From: Nocardia otitidiscaviarum NBRC 14405
Lineage (GTDB): Bacteria > Actinomycetota > Actinomycetes > Mycobacteriales > Mycobacteriaceae
Direction of reading: 5' to 3'
Length of the DNA stretch: 64,000 nucleotides
Assembly: GCF_000308635.1 (NCBI RefSeq)
Contig: NZ_BAGD01000071.1
Location: 1 to 64,000, forward strand
In this document: positions 17,267 through 25,844 of the stretch, piece after piece
Layout of the letters: every line of letters begins with the position of its first letter
How positions within the stretch are numbered: position 1 is the first letter of the stretch
The notes under the pieces: generated by a model
Seen by the model: the letters and a program-made list of their open reading frames with translations, nothing else
What the model was told of the DNA's origin: nothing
The model's database searches: none
Translations under genes and position numbers: made by a program

Positions 17267-17860
17267 GTGTCGGCGAATTTGCCGGTGCGCCTGTGGCGGG
17301 TGCAACCGTGGAACCCGAATCCGCTCATGCGCGCATCGGATCGGTGGGAGGCACTGATCTGGCTCGTCGCGGTGCTCGCGGCACTGGTGGCGGTGCCGCT
17401 CGCGGGAGCCATCGGCACCACGGCCTACACCGGGGCGGCGGCGCGCATCGCCGCCGAGGACGCCGGTAAGACCCGGGTCACCGCCACCGTCGTGGGTATG
17501 CCAGACGATGTGACCGGTGCGGGCGGCGGGGTGCGGGTGGAACGTTTCCCGGCCACCGTGCGCTGGGACGCCGACGGCCGCACCGGTGAGGCCGATGTCA
17601 ACCTCTCCACACCCGCGGTCGCCGGGGCCGATGCCGAGGTCTGGCTCGGCGTCGACGGCACGCCCACCGCGCCACCGGCCAAGCCGGGATCGGCCGCCGC
17701 CGAGGGCGTGGGCACCGGGCTGGCGATTCTGGTCGAAACCTGGTGTGCCGCAGCCGCACTGGTGTGGGTGACGCATACCGCGCTCACCGCGCGCCGCAAT
17801 GCGCGCTGGGATCAGGAGTGGCGCACCATGAATCATTCGATCGGGCGCGACACCCTCTGA
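17267..17860 (+). CDS. Rv1733c-family membrane protein
   Basis: This protein of 197 residues has two membrane segments, one near the N-terminus (LIWLVAVLAALVAVPLAGAIG) and one near the C-terminus (ETWCAAAALVWVTHTAL), around an extracytoplasmic beta-rich domain. The WNPNPLMRASDRWEA lead-in and overall plan match mycobacterial Rv1733c, a DosR-regulon membrane protein of unknown function. The GTG at 17267 is preferred because AAGAAGG lies eight bases upstream; a GTG at 17234 would add 11 residues. The last bases are repeated once just past the stop. Confidence 0.78.
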   Translation: MSANLPVRLWRVQPWNPNPLMRASDRWEALIWLVAVLAALVAVPLAGAIGTTAYTGAAARIAAEDAGKTRVTATVVGMPDDVTGAGGGVRVERFPATVRWDADGRTGEADVNLSTPAVAGADAEVWLGVDGTPTAPPAKPGSAAAEGVGTGLAILVETWCAAAALVWVTHTALTARRNARWDQEWRTMNHSIGRDTL

Positions 17861-17873
17861 GGACGCGACACCC
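17846..17873. repeat. Two-unit direct repeat across a stop codon
   Basis: CGCGACACCC occurs at 17846-17855 inside the last codons of the Rv1733c-family gene and again at 17864-17873 after its stop, period 18 bp. Two units alone could be chance, but the placement matches the larger stop-overlapping arrays elsewhere in the window. Confidence 0.5.
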
Positions 17874-17891
17874 CTCCGCGAACAGCCGCAC

Positions 17892-18806
17892 TCAGTATTC
17901 GCCGTCGACCAGATTGCGCAGCGGTTCGCCGGCCAGATACCGCTGGATCTCGCCCACCGCCACCGCGTAGGCGCGCTCGACGCTGCCGCGGCTGCTGCCG
18001 CCCACGTGCGGGGTGAGCAGCAGACCGGGCGCGTCCCAGAGTGGATGGTCGGCGGGCAGCGGCTCCGGGTCGGTGACGTCCAGGACGGCGCGGAGCCGTC
18101 GGGCGGTCAGTTCGGCGAGCAGCGCGTCGGTGCGTACCACCGGTCCGCGCGCGGCATTGACCAGGATCGCGCCGTCGTGCATGCGGGCCAGGAAATCCGC
18201 GTCCACCATGCCCACGGTGCGGCTGGTGACCGGGACGGTGAGGATCACCGCGTCGGCGTGCGGAATCAGATCGGGTAGTTCGTCCACCCCGTGCACACCG
18301 TCGCGGGCGCGGGTGCCCACCACGGTCACCGGGGTGTCGAACGGGGCGAGCTTGCGGCGCATCTCGGCCGCGAGATCGCCCGCGCCGACGATCAGGACGC
18401 GTTTGCCGTGCAGGGTGTCGGTCCGGTGCTGGGTCCACCGGTGCTCGCGCTGCGCCACCGCGAACTCGGTGAATTCGCGGTAGACGGTGAGCAGCCCGGT
18501 GAGCGCCCACTCGGCGGTGCTGGCCCCGTGCGCGCCGCGCGCGGTGGACAGCAGCACCCCCTCCGGGATCCGTCCGACCCACGCCTCGGCACCGGCGGTG
18601 AGCAGCTGGATCAGGCGCAGCTTCGGCAGCTCCCAGGCCAGGGCGGCGGCGGCCGATCCGGTGAGGAAGCCGGGCACCAGGATCTCGGCGTCGGCACCGC
18701 CCGGAGGCACCGGACCGCCGGGCTCGTAGCGCACCGCCCGCACCCCGTCGAGTGCCGACACCGCTCGCAGCCCGTCATCGTCGGGAATCAACACAGTCGT
18801 CGCCAT
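17892..18806 (-). CDS. D-isomer-specific 2-hydroxyacid dehydrogenase
   Basis: This 304-residue NAD(P)-dependent oxidoreductase belongs to the D-2-hydroxyacid dehydrogenase family. It carries VLIVGAGDLAAEMRRKL (Rossmann GxGxxA variant), ILTVPVTSRTVGMVDADFL, the catalytic-arginine segment NAARGPVV, the glutamate in DVTDPEPLPADHPLW and the histidine in TPHVGG. Glyoxylate/hydroxypyruvate reductase-like activity is plausible but the substrate is open. The ATG at 18806 has no strong Shine-Dalgarno. It converges with the Rv1733c-family gene. Confidence 0.88.
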   Translation of the reverse strand: MATTVLIPDDDGLRAVSALDGVRAVRYEPGGPVPPGGADAEILVPGFLTGSAAAALAWELPKLRLIQLLTAGAEAWVGRIPEGVLLSTARGAHGASTAEWALTGLLTVYREFTEFAVAQREHRWTQHRTDTLHGKRVLIVGAGDLAAEMRRKLAPFDTPVTVVGTRARDGVHGVDELPDLIPHADAVILTVPVTSRTVGMVDADFLARMHDGAILVNAARGPVVRTDALLAELTARRLRAVLDVTDPEPLPADHPLWDAPGLLLTPHVGGSSRGSVERAYAVAVGEIQRYLAGEPLRNLVDGEY

Positions 18807-18931
18807 GAGCGTCACCGTAGTCCGGCCGCGCAGCGCCCGGGTGCGGACGATACGACGCGGCCGCCGCCCGCGGGTGCGGACGGCGGCCACGGCCACGGCG
18901 CGGCTGGTCTCGTGGTGGTGCGCCTGGTCGC

Positions 18932-19087
18932 CTAGTAGTAGTGCCTGCGGCCGCCGATGGTGCGTCCGGCGGAGCCGAGGAGGGCGAGCACCACGCCGAC
19001 GACGGCGAGGATGACGCCGAGGGTGGTGAGGATCGGGATGCCTAGCAAATATCCGGCGACGAGCAGGATGAGGCCGAGAATGATCAT
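18932..19087 (-). CDS. DUF6131-like small membrane protein
   Basis: This 51-residue protein is almost entirely hydrophobic: MIILGLILLVAGYLLGIPIL then TTLGVILAVVGVVLALLG, ending in a basic/aromatic tail GGRRHYY. Two membrane helices are predicted. Small proteins of this type (DUF6131 group) are common in mycobacteria and relatives. AGGA lies seven bases before the ATG. It follows the 19097-19525 gene by 9 bp on the same strand, so it should share that gene's sigma-F-type promoter. Confidence 0.8.
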   Translation of the reverse strand: MIILGLILLVAGYLLGIPILTTLGVILAVVGVVLALLGSAGRTIGGRRHYY

Positions 19088-19096
19088 GGTCGGGTC

Positions 19097-19525
19097 CTAT
19101 TTCGATGCGGGCGAGGCCGGTTTGCCGGTGGTCGGGCGGTGCAGGAATCGATTGAACGACCAGGTGGGCGTGGAATCCGGGGTGGAGCGCGGGCCGGGAG
19201 CCTTCTCGTTCACGTCCGCCGGTGCGGCCGATTCCTTACGGGCCGCCGCGATCTCGCGCTTCGACTTGCGGAGTTCACGCCGTGCGGCGCTGCCGCGCCG
19301 CGATGCCGTCCACACCGCCGTCAGGAGCAGGATGAGCCCGCACGCGCCGATGGCGCCGACGAGCATGCCGTAACCGAACACCGCCCCGGAGGACAGCTCG
19401 TAGTTCTGGCCGAAAACCGTGAAACCGTTGGAGAGCGTGTTGTTTTCGCCGTTGTTCTCCTGGACACCGGCAACGCCCACGGCCACGGCGCCGAGGAGGG
19501 CGATGAGCCCGATGATGGTCAACAT
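19097..19525 (-). CDS. Two-helix membrane protein with basic C-terminal tail
   Basis: This protein of 142 residues has a membrane helix at residues 3-20 and another at about 50-70. A short extracytoplasmic loop lies between them, and a long basic, Pro/Ser-rich cytoplasmic tail (SRRGSAARRELRKSKREIAAARK) follows. Similar proteins are widespread in actinobacteria without known function. There is no Shine-Dalgarno; instead a sigma-F-like promoter ends nine bases before the ATG, so a leaderless mRNA is likely. It heads an operon with the DUF6131-like gene. Confidence 0.78.
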   Translation of the reverse strand: MLTIIGLIALLGAVAVGVAGVQENNGENNTLSNGFTVFGQNYELSSGAVFGYGMLVGAIGACGLILLLTAVWTASRRGSAARRELRKSKREIAAARKESAAPADVNEKAPGPRSTPDSTPTWSFNRFLHRPTTGKPASPASK

Positions 19526-19534
19526 ATCGCGGCT

Positions 19535-19559
19535 ATTCCCGCTACGCCGCCACCCAAAC
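19535..19559 (-). promoter_or_regulatory. Sigma-F-type promoter for the 19.1-19.5 kb membrane genes
   Basis: Reading leftward: GTTT (19556-19559), a 15-bp spacer, then GGGAAT (19535-19540), then exactly 9 nt to the ATG at 19525. It matches the GTTT/GGGTAT pattern of sigma-F/sigma-B-group promoters at all -35 bases and five of six -10 bases. Confidence 0.65.
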
Positions 19560-19830
19560 CGTCACGAGCCGCGGTTTTCGCGACACGCCGCGCGTGTTCC
19601 TTGACACGCGAAGCAGTTTGGTGCGGCCGCGTGCGGGTTGTGGTGACCGCCGATCTCAGTTACGGCGAGGTGCTCGAGGTGATCCGAGACAGCGGCATCT
19701 CGGCACGCTGAGCCCGCACGGCATGCCGGGGTGCGCGACGGCACGGGACGCGCGTGACCACGGCGGCGGGATGCACGGCGAGCCGCGCGTACCCGTGGGC
19801 AACATTGAGGCAAACTTCGGGGCATGTCCC
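19560..19830. other. Intergenic stretch, no gene supported
   Basis: No open frame with a ribosome site or recognizable product was found between the promoter of the membrane genes and the promoter-like sequence of the DNA ligase. A 26-codon frame ending at 19711 is too short and isolated to support. Confidence 0.5.
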
Positions 19831-19856
19831 CTTTGCCTGGTTGCCCCCGCGGGTAG
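19831..19856 (+). promoter_or_regulatory. Sigma-F-like promoter for the DNA ligase gene
   Basis: CTTT (19831-19834), a 16-bp spacer and GGGTAG (19851-19856) are followed by exactly 9 nt to the GTG at 19866. The -35 is one base off and the spacer one base longer than the other sites, so this is a weaker candidate. Confidence 0.4.
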
Positions 19857-19865
19857 CGGCACCCG

Positions 19866-20843
19866 GTGGCCGCGCCCTTCCGGCAGGTTCCCGCGCCCAT
19901 GCTGGCGGTGGCGGGGCCGCCGCCGGACGTGCAGGGGTGGGCGGTGGAGATGAAATGGGACGGTGCCCGCATCATGGCGGTGTGCGCGGCGGGGGAGTGT
20001 CGGCTCTACAGCCGCAACGGCAGGGATGTCGGCGGGTCGTATCCGGAACTCGTGGCCGCGCTGCGGGCGCTGGTGGGGGAGCGGACCCTGATACTCGATG
20101 CCGAGGTGATCGCCGCCGACGCCGACGGCGCGCCTTCCTTCGGCCGCCTGCAACGGCGGATGCATGTCGCCCGGCCGGGGGAGCAACTGGTGGCCGAGGT
20201 GCCGGTCCAGCTGTTCGCCTTCGACGTCCTCGCCGTGGGCGCACGTGATGTCACTGGGCTGCCCTATCTGGAGCGACGCCGACTGCTGGCCGAATTGCCG
20301 CTCACTGCACCGCTTTCCGCGCCGCCGCACTGGCTCGGGGTGGAAGCGGGAAAGCTGCTCGCGGTCGCGCGGGAGCATCGTTTGGAGGGCATCGTCTCCA
20401 AGCGCGTCGACTCGCCGTACCTGCCGGGGCGTCGCTCGCCCGCCTGGATCAAGACGCCGCTGCGCCGCAGTACCGAAGTGATCGTCTGCGGTTGGACTCC
20501 GGGCAGCGGTGGACACCAGCACACCTTCGGCTCCCTGGTCCTCGGCGCCCACGACGCCACCGGCACGCTGGTCTACATCGGCAATGTCGGCACCGGCTTC
20601 ACCCAGGCGGTGCGCCGCGTGCTGCGCGCCGCCCTCGACGACATCGCCCTGCCCGCAAGCCCGTTCGCCACCGCGCCACCGCTGTCCGGGCGCTGGCACT
20701 GGGTGCGCCCGATACTCGTCGGCGATGTCGAGTACCGCGAATTCACCGACCGCCTGCGCATGCCCAGCTGGAAGGGCCTGCGTTCCGACAAGACGGCGGC
20801 CGAGGTGCTGCTGCCCGAGACGGCGACCACTCCGGATGAGTGA
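19866..20843 (+). CDS. ATP-dependent DNA ligase (LigC/LigD-ligase type)
   Basis: This 325-residue stand-alone ATP-dependent DNA ligase joins nicks through a lysyl-AMP intermediate. The adenylation motif KWDGAR is at about residue 34. Other nucleotidyltransferase motifs are ILDAEVIA, FAFDVLAVG, EGIVSKR and SPAWIKTP, followed by the OB-fold (IVCGWTPGSGGHQHTFGSLVLG...). There is no polymerase or nuclease domain, so it resembles the ligase module of LigD or mycobacterial LigC, used in repair or end joining. No Ku gene is in the window. It lacks a Shine-Dalgarno, and a promoter-like sequence ends nine bases before the GTG. Confidence 0.9.
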   Translation: MAAPFRQVPAPMLAVAGPPPDVQGWAVEMKWDGARIMAVCAAGECRLYSRNGRDVGGSYPELVAALRALVGERTLILDAEVIAADADGAPSFGRLQRRMHVARPGEQLVAEVPVQLFAFDVLAVGARDVTGLPYLERRRLLAELPLTAPLSAPPHWLGVEAGKLLAVAREHRLEGIVSKRVDSPYLPGRRSPAWIKTPLRRSTEVIVCGWTPGSGGHQHTFGSLVLGAHDATGTLVYIGNVGTGFTQAVRRVLRAALDDIALPASPFATAPPLSGRWHWVRPILVGDVEYREFTDRLRMPSWKGLRSDKTAAEVLLPETATTPDE

Positions 20844-20991
20844 GGGGCGACTTCACCCGACGCGTGTGAGGGCCGCCGCGCGGCCCGGACGTAGCGTGGG
20901 CGCATGGGCACCGGCTTGGGCGAATCGCAGGGCCGACAACCACGCGGTCATGGCCATCGTGCTGCTGGTCATGGGATCGGTGGTGCGCGGG

Positions 20992-21366
20992 TCAGGACAG
21001 CGCTTTCGCTTTCAACTGCTCGAATTCCGCCTGGGTTATGGTGCCGTCGGCCAACAACTGTTTGGCGTCGGCGATCTGGGCCGCCGGATTGGTTCCGGCG
21101 GTCTTCCTGATGTAGTCCTGTTCGGCCGCCTGCCATTGCTTGGCCTCGGCAGCCGAGCGTTCCTGCATTCCGCCGCCGCGCACGATCAGATAGATCAGCG
21201 AGGTGATCAGCGGCAGGAAGATGAGGAAGACGATCCAGACCGCCTTCACCCAACCGGAGGTCTCCTTGTCACGGAAAAGGTCGCCGATGATGTAGAACAA
21301 CAGCAGCAGATAGGCGATGAACGCGAAGCTCACCAGAATCAGCCAGAGCACTTCCCAGAACGACAT
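20992..21366 (-). CDS. PLDc_N / SHOCT-domain membrane protein
   Basis: This 124-residue protein has two N-terminal membrane helices typical of the PLDc_N (cardiolipin-synthase N-terminal) module (about residues 5-30 and 40-62). A linker follows, then a C-terminal SHOCT-like motif (IADAKQLLADGTITQAEFEQLKAKAL). Proteins of this two-part layout are frequent in actinobacteria, where SHOCT is thought to mediate oligomerization. Function unknown. It is separated from its neighbours, with no clear promoter match. Confidence 0.85.
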   Translation of the reverse strand: MSFWEVLWLILVSFAFIAYLLLLFYIIGDLFRDKETSGWVKAVWIVFLIFLPLITSLIYLIVRGGGMQERSAAEAKQWQAAEQDYIRKTAGTNPAAQIADAKQLLADGTITQAEFEQLKAKALS

Positions 21367-21449
21367 ATCGCACCTCGGTTGTCTAGGACGGACGTCGCGG
21401 TAAGACGACTGCCGCCACGCTATTTCGCGCTCCGCGGGCGGGGATCACC

Positions 21450-21766
21450 TCATTCGGGTGAAGAATCGTGCTGTGGCGCGGTGCTGATCAGGGCGCTCAC
21501 CCACCGGGTCGACGGAGCGATATCCAACAGCACTGCCTCGAGCAGCAGCGTGAGCGGAATCGCCAGGATTGATCACGCAGTAGAGCAGGATCACCCGCCA
21601 GCTCCACCCCCAGCCACGCGGGCCAGCCGCGCCGCCGCGCCCAGGTCTGGATCGGTGCCACGGCGACGGTGAGCATGAGGGCCAGGAATGTCGGCCCGAC
21701 ATTCCCGCGATCCGGACCGGGTCGGGTGTAATTCTGAATGGCATCCGGTCGCATCTCCTCACCCAT
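21450..21766 (-). pseudogene. Membrane protein gene with two frameshifts
   Basis: Three reading frames join into one sensible product. Frame 1 gives a start, VGPTFLALMLTVAVAPIQTW and RRRGWPAWLG. Frame 2 continues WSWRVILLYCVIN. Frame 3 ends ILAIPLTLLLEAVLLDIAP, RWVSALISTAPQHDSSPE and a stop. The first switch is at a run of five G on the coding strand where four would keep frame; the second is one extra or two missing bases. The product would be a two-helix membrane protein of about 100 residues. Either the gene is decaying or the sequence has errors here. Confidence 0.6.
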
Positions 21767-21882
21767 TTCGGGTGACGCCGCAACAAGGTCATCTCAGTTC
21801 CCGAATCGAGGATTCACGTCCACTAAACTGCGCGAGCAGAGCACGGTGACAGACAGGCTGTCGGTACGCCTCGGGAGGCACG

Positions 21883-24501
21883 ATGACTGCAGCACACGGC
21901 CTCGAAATCGCTGGACCGGACGGAAATTCGATACCGGCCGCCACGGGAATTCCACACCTGGCGTTCACTCCCATACCCCGGGGCGGATTGCTCGCGCAAT
22001 TGCAGGCCCTGACCGAAACGCCCGAGGGTGTCGTGGTGCTGATGTGCGCGCCCGTGGGGAGCGGAAAGACCGTCCTGCTGGTGCAATGGGCGGAAGCCCA
22101 CGGCCGGGACCGGGTGGTGTGGCTGCGCGTGGACGAACACGCTCCCGCCGGACAGCTCTGGCAAAGCCTGCGCGCCCGCCTCGGCGTCGCGGCGTCCGCG
22201 CACGGTCCGCTGAGCACACCGCTGGCCGACGCGACGCAGCTCGCGGACGCGCTGGCCAGCGACTCGCGGCGGATTCTGCTGGTCATCGACGACGCCCACC
22301 TCATCACCGATCCGCTCACCCTGGCCGGATTCGAGCACTTCCTGCTGTCGGTGCCGCCGACCGTCACGGTCGTCGTCTCCGCCCGCTACGAACCGCCCAT
22401 CCGCTGGCATCCGCTCGAACTGGGCTCGCGGTTGTGGCGATGGGGCGCCGACCGGCTCGCGTTCACACCCGACGAGGTGGCGCGGCTGTGCCGCGATCAG
22501 GGCTGCTCGCTCGCCGACGATGAACTCGAACTGCTGATGGAGCTCACCCGCGGCTGGGCCGCGCTGGTGCGGATGGCCGCCATCTTCCTGTCCACCCGCT
22601 CCGAGCCCGCCGCGGCCGCGCTCACCGCGCTCGCGCGGCTCCCGGCCTCGATCTCCGATCTGCTGGCCGGGGAACTCATCGAAACCCTGTCGCCCGGCCT
22701 GCGGCTGTTCCTCACCCACACCAGCGTCCCGGCCGAGTTCACCGAACAGTTGGCCGACGATCTGATCGGCGGCGGCGCCGGACACTGGCTGCACGAGCTG
22801 GAGCGGTTGAACTATCCGCTCACCTCCGTGGTCCGCAAGGACCGGGAGTGGTTCGCCTACCACCCGATGCTGCGCGCCTACTTCCTCGCCGAACTCAACC
22901 GGCTCGGTCCGCAGCTCGCCGAAGAACTCCGGTTGCGCACCTCGCTGCATCTGCAGTCCATCGGCGAACCGGCGGCGGCGCTGCCCCATGTGCTCGGCCT
23001 GCCGCGCTGGCCGCTGCTGGCCTTCCTCGGCGAGCATGCGCTCGGTCTGACCGTCGCCGGGCACGGCACGGCGCTGTTCGACGCCGTGGCCGCGGCCGAT
23101 CCGGCGCTGTCGGAGGATCCCTACCTGCTGTCGCTCCGCGTGGTCGACGCTCTGGTGCACGGTGACATCCCCAGTGCGCGTGCGCATTTCGACGCCTGCC
23201 GGAATCGCCGCGACGGACGTGAATCCTTCGCCACCGCCGATATGCGCACCGCGCTCACCGCCGCCGTCACCGCGGAATTGGCGGTCGTGGCGGGGATGCC
23301 GGTCGATGACGGCTGGGCGGAATTGCCGCTCGGCACCGGGTACCCCGACCTGGACTGCTACGCCGCCATCGAGACCGGCACCGCGCTGCTCGTGCTCGGC
23401 GATCCGGTGGAGGGGGAGGAGCGGTTGCGCCGGGGACTGGCCGTCGCCGAGGTGAACACCTATCCGCAGTTGCGGGTGCGGGCGCTGACCCGGCTCGCGG
23501 TCTCGGCCGGTCTCGCGGGCGCGCTCACCACCATGCGCCGCCGCGCCGAACACGCGCTGGACGTGGCGCGTGAACACCATCTGCTGGCGGCTCCGGAGAC
23601 CGCGCAGGCGACGGCGCTGGCCGCGCTCGGGGCCTACCTGCAGGGTGATGCCCTCGATATCGACTACGTGACGCGCATGCTCGCCGAACACACCCTGGTG
23701 GACGGGTCGGTGGGCGCGAACGGCGGCTGGCACGCCCATCTGATCGGCGCCCTGGTGTCCTTCGCCGCCGCCGAGGACAAGAGCGCCGCCGCGGAGCTGC
23801 TGCGCACCGGGCTGGTGCGGGTACTCGACGCCCATCCGGTTCCGGAAACGAGTGCGGGGCTGGTGCCCTTCGTGGTGTGGGCGTTGCTCCAGGTGCGGGA
23901 ACCGTACGAGGCGCAGCTCGTGGTCGAACAGGCGCGGTCGGTGCTGGGCGAGGTGATGGAGGTCCGCGTCGCGCGCGCGGCGCTGGCCGTCACCGCGCAC
24001 CGCTCCCGCGCGGTCCTCGAACTGGTCGATCCATTGTGCGACGCGGCGACGTCGGTGCATCCGGTACACCAGGTCACCGCGTGGCTGCTGTACGCGGTCG
24101 CGCACGACGAGCTGGGCGGCGCCGCCCAGGCCCGCGACGGGCTGGAGCACGCGCTGCGCCACGCCGCCGCCGAGCGCGTCTTCCGTCCCTTCCTGGACGT
24201 GCCCGGCGCACTCGGCCTGCTGGACCGATTCGACGGCAGCTTCGGACATCTGGACGCCTACGCCGCGACGCTGCGCCGTCATCCCCTGATGCGCCGGCAC
24301 ACCGCGCATCCGGGCCTGACCGGCACCGAGTTGAAGGTGCTGCGGCAGCTGCCCTCGGGCCGGACCACCCAGCAGATCGCGGACGATCTCGGTGTGTCGA
24401 TCAATACCGTGAAGACGCATCTGCGCGGCATCTACGCCAAACTCGGCAGCAATTCCCGGGTCGCGGTGCTGAGTGAGGCCCGGCGCAGCGGTCTGCTCTG
24501 A
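21883..24501 (+). CDS. MalT-like LuxR-family ATPase transcriptional regulator
   Basis: This large regulator has 872 residues. The N-terminal STAND-type ATPase has Walker A APVGSGKT (residues 56-63) and Walker B ILLVIDDAHLI near 130. The middle 500 residues are helical repeats that would bind an inducer, and the C-terminus is a LuxR HTH (LTGTELKVLRQLPSGRTTQQIADDLGVSINTVKTHLRGIYAKLG). This is the plan of MalT/AlkS-type activators, which need ATP and ligand to bind DNA. GGGAGG lies four bases before the ATG. The target is unknown; no catabolic operon is immediately adjacent. Two exact 16-bp repeats follow its stop. Confidence 0.92.
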   Translation: MTAAHGLEIAGPDGNSIPAATGIPHLAFTPIPRGGLLAQLQALTETPEGVVVLMCAPVGSGKTVLLVQWAEAHGRDRVVWLRVDEHAPAGQLWQSLRARLGVAASAHGPLSTPLADATQLADALASDSRRILLVIDDAHLITDPLTLAGFEHFLLSVPPTVTVVVSARYEPPIRWHPLELGSRLWRWGADRLAFTPDEVARLCRDQGCSLADDELELLMELTRGWAALVRMAAIFLSTRSEPAAAALTALARLPASISDLLAGELIETLSPGLRLFLTHTSVPAEFTEQLADDLIGGGAGHWLHELERLNYPLTSVVRKDREWFAYHPMLRAYFLAELNRLGPQLAEELRLRTSLHLQSIGEPAAALPHVLGLPRWPLLAFLGEHALGLTVAGHGTALFDAVAAADPALSEDPYLLSLRVVDALVHGDIPSARAHFDACRNRRDGRESFATADMRTALTAAVTAELAVVAGMPVDDGWAELPLGTGYPDLDCYAAIETGTALLVLGDPVEGEERLRRGLAVAEVNTYPQLRVRALTRLAVSAGLAGALTTMRRRAEHALDVAREHHLLAAPETAQATALAALGAYLQGDALDIDYVTRMLAEHTLVDGSVGANGGWHAHLIGALVSFAAAEDKSAAAELLRTGLVRVLDAHPVPETSAGLVPFVVWALLQVREPYEAQLVVEQARSVLGEVMEVRVARAALAVTAHRSRAVLELVDPLCDAATSVHPVHQVTAWLLYAVAHDELGGAAQARDGLEHALRHAAAERVFRPFLDVPGALGLLDRFDGSFGHLDAYAATLRRHPLMRRHTAHPGLTGTELKVLRQLPSGRTTQQIADDLGVSINTVKTHLRGIYAKLGSNSRVAVLSEARRSGLL

Positions 24502-24533
24502 GTCGACGCGCCCGGTTGTCGACGCGCCCGGTT
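24502..24533. repeat. Exact 16-bp tandem duplication after a stop codon
   Basis: GTCGACGCGCCCGGTT is repeated twice without a gap, beginning one base after the LuxR-type gene's TGA. This is the smallest clean example of the stop-adjacent tandem repeats in the window. Confidence 0.85.
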
Positions 24534-24654
24534 CACCCCTGGCGGATGAGGTGGCGTCGGCTGCGGCGAGCGCAGACTCGAATCACGTATGGCGGTAGCC
24601 GCCGTGACGGTGAGCGTCGACGGCGACGGGCTCGGGAGAGGAGGCCTGGCGACA

Positions 24655-24861
24655 ATGCCGACCCGGTACCAGTTCGTGCTCGACGGTGAACTGTCCGAGC
24701 GTGCGCTGGCCGCCTTCCCCGAACTGTCCGCCGCACCGCGACGACACGGTACGACGACCCTGTTCGGCGCGGTCATCGACCCCACGGCGATGCGCGGAAT
24801 CCTCGCCCGCATCGACAATCTCGGACTCACGCTGCTGGAGATGCGGCAACTACCGGACTAA
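24655..24861 (+). CDS. Small conserved-looking protein upstream of DUF389 gene
   Basis: This 68-residue protein runs from the ATG at 24655, which has GAGAGGAGG upstream; an in-frame ATG at 24589 lacks such a site. The sequence (MPTRYQFVLDGELSERALAAF ... FGAVIDPTAMRGILARIDNLGLTLLEMRQL) has an alternating strand-helix pattern like a small ferredoxin-like fold. It ends 10 bp before the DUF389 membrane protein, so the two are co-transcribed. Function unknown. Confidence 0.75.
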   Translation: MPTRYQFVLDGELSERALAAFPELSAAPRRHGTTTLFGAVIDPTAMRGILARIDNLGLTLLEMRQLPD

Positions 24862-24871
24862 GGAGCGTCCC

Positions 24872-25837
24872 ATGGCTGTGCTGGCACCGGAAAGTCAACG
24901 GCGGACGCTGGACGAGTTGGTGGACCGGCTCGATCTGAGCAGTGGTGACACCGGACCCAAGCGCTCCGCGTTCTGGATCATGTTGACGCTGTCGAGCGTG
25001 ATCGCCGTATCGGGTGTGGTCGGCGACTCCACCGCCACGGTGATCGGCGCGATGATCGTCGCGCCGCTGTCGATTCCGATCCTGGGCGTCGGGCTGGGCA
25101 TCGCCACCGGCCGGGGCGCGTTGATCGCGCGCAGCCTGGCGCTGGTGGTCGCGGGTGTCGCACTGGTGGTCGCCATCGGTTTCGTCGTCGCCAAGATTCT
25201 GCCCAATCCGACCGATGTGCTGGCGAATTCCCAAGTGCTGGGCCGTACTTCACCGAAGCTCATGGATCTGACGGCGGCGCTGGCCACCGGCCTGGTCGGC
25301 GTGATCGCCATGATCCGCCGCGATGTCGGCGATGTGCTGCCGGGCGTGGCCATCGCCATCTCCCTGGTGCCGCCGCTCGGCGTGGTAGGGGTGTGCCTCG
25401 GTTCGCACGCACCGAGTTTGGCGCTGGGCGCGTTCGTGCTGTTCGCCTCCAATATGGTCGCCATGATCGTCACCGCCACCGTGGTGCTGGTCGCCACCGG
25501 CTACGCGCACGAGGCCGGGGTGGGGGCCACCCGCCGGGGTCGCGCCTACGCGGTGCTGGCCGCCGCGCTGATCCTGGTGGCGGTGCCCATGGTGGTGAAT
25601 TCGCTGTCCTCGCTGTGGGCCGACCGCATCGCGAACGCGGCGCGCGCCTGGCTCACCGGCGTGGACGGGGCGCAGGTCACGGAGGTGTCGCTGCAGAGCG
25701 ACACCGCGACCATCCAGGTGCTGGCTCCCGACGAGCTGCCGCCGGTGAGCGAGCTCCAGGAGCGGGTGGATCGGCTGGTGCCGTGGAATCCGCGGGTGGT
25801 GATCGTGCACACCGTCGGCAGCCGCGTCGGCGATTGA
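24872..25837 (+). CDS. DUF389-family membrane protein
   Basis: This protein of 321 residues has six or seven membrane segments from about residue 35 to 240, followed by a soluble C-terminal domain of about 80 residues. The STATVIGAMIVAPLSIPILGVGLG and GVAIAISLVPPLGVVGVCLG segments are typical of DUF389 (TIGR00341/YqhA-like) proteins. The AGGAG of its ribosome site lies directly on the preceding gene's stop. The family has no established transport substrate. Confidence 0.88.
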   Translation: MAVLAPESQRRTLDELVDRLDLSSGDTGPKRSAFWIMLTLSSVIAVSGVVGDSTATVIGAMIVAPLSIPILGVGLGIATGRGALIARSLALVVAGVALVVAIGFVVAKILPNPTDVLANSQVLGRTSPKLMDLTAALATGLVGVIAMIRRDVGDVLPGVAIAISLVPPLGVVGVCLGSHAPSLALGAFVLFASNMVAMIVTATVVLVATGYAHEAGVGATRRGRAYAVLAAALILVAVPMVVNSLSSLWADRIANAARAWLTGVDGAQVTEVSLQSDTATIQVLAPDELPPVSELQERVDRLVPWNPRVVIVHTVGSRVGD

Positions 25838-25844
25838 CCCCGGG

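Noticed and set aside
19630..19711. A 26-codon frame with a coding-like sequence (VRVVVTADLSYGEVLEVIRD)
   Set aside because: Too short, no ribosome site and no partner frame; it may be a gene remnant but cannot be supported.
21823..24420. Long leftward frame opposite the LuxR-type regulator
   Set aside because: Antisense shadow; the forward frame has Walker and HTH motifs.
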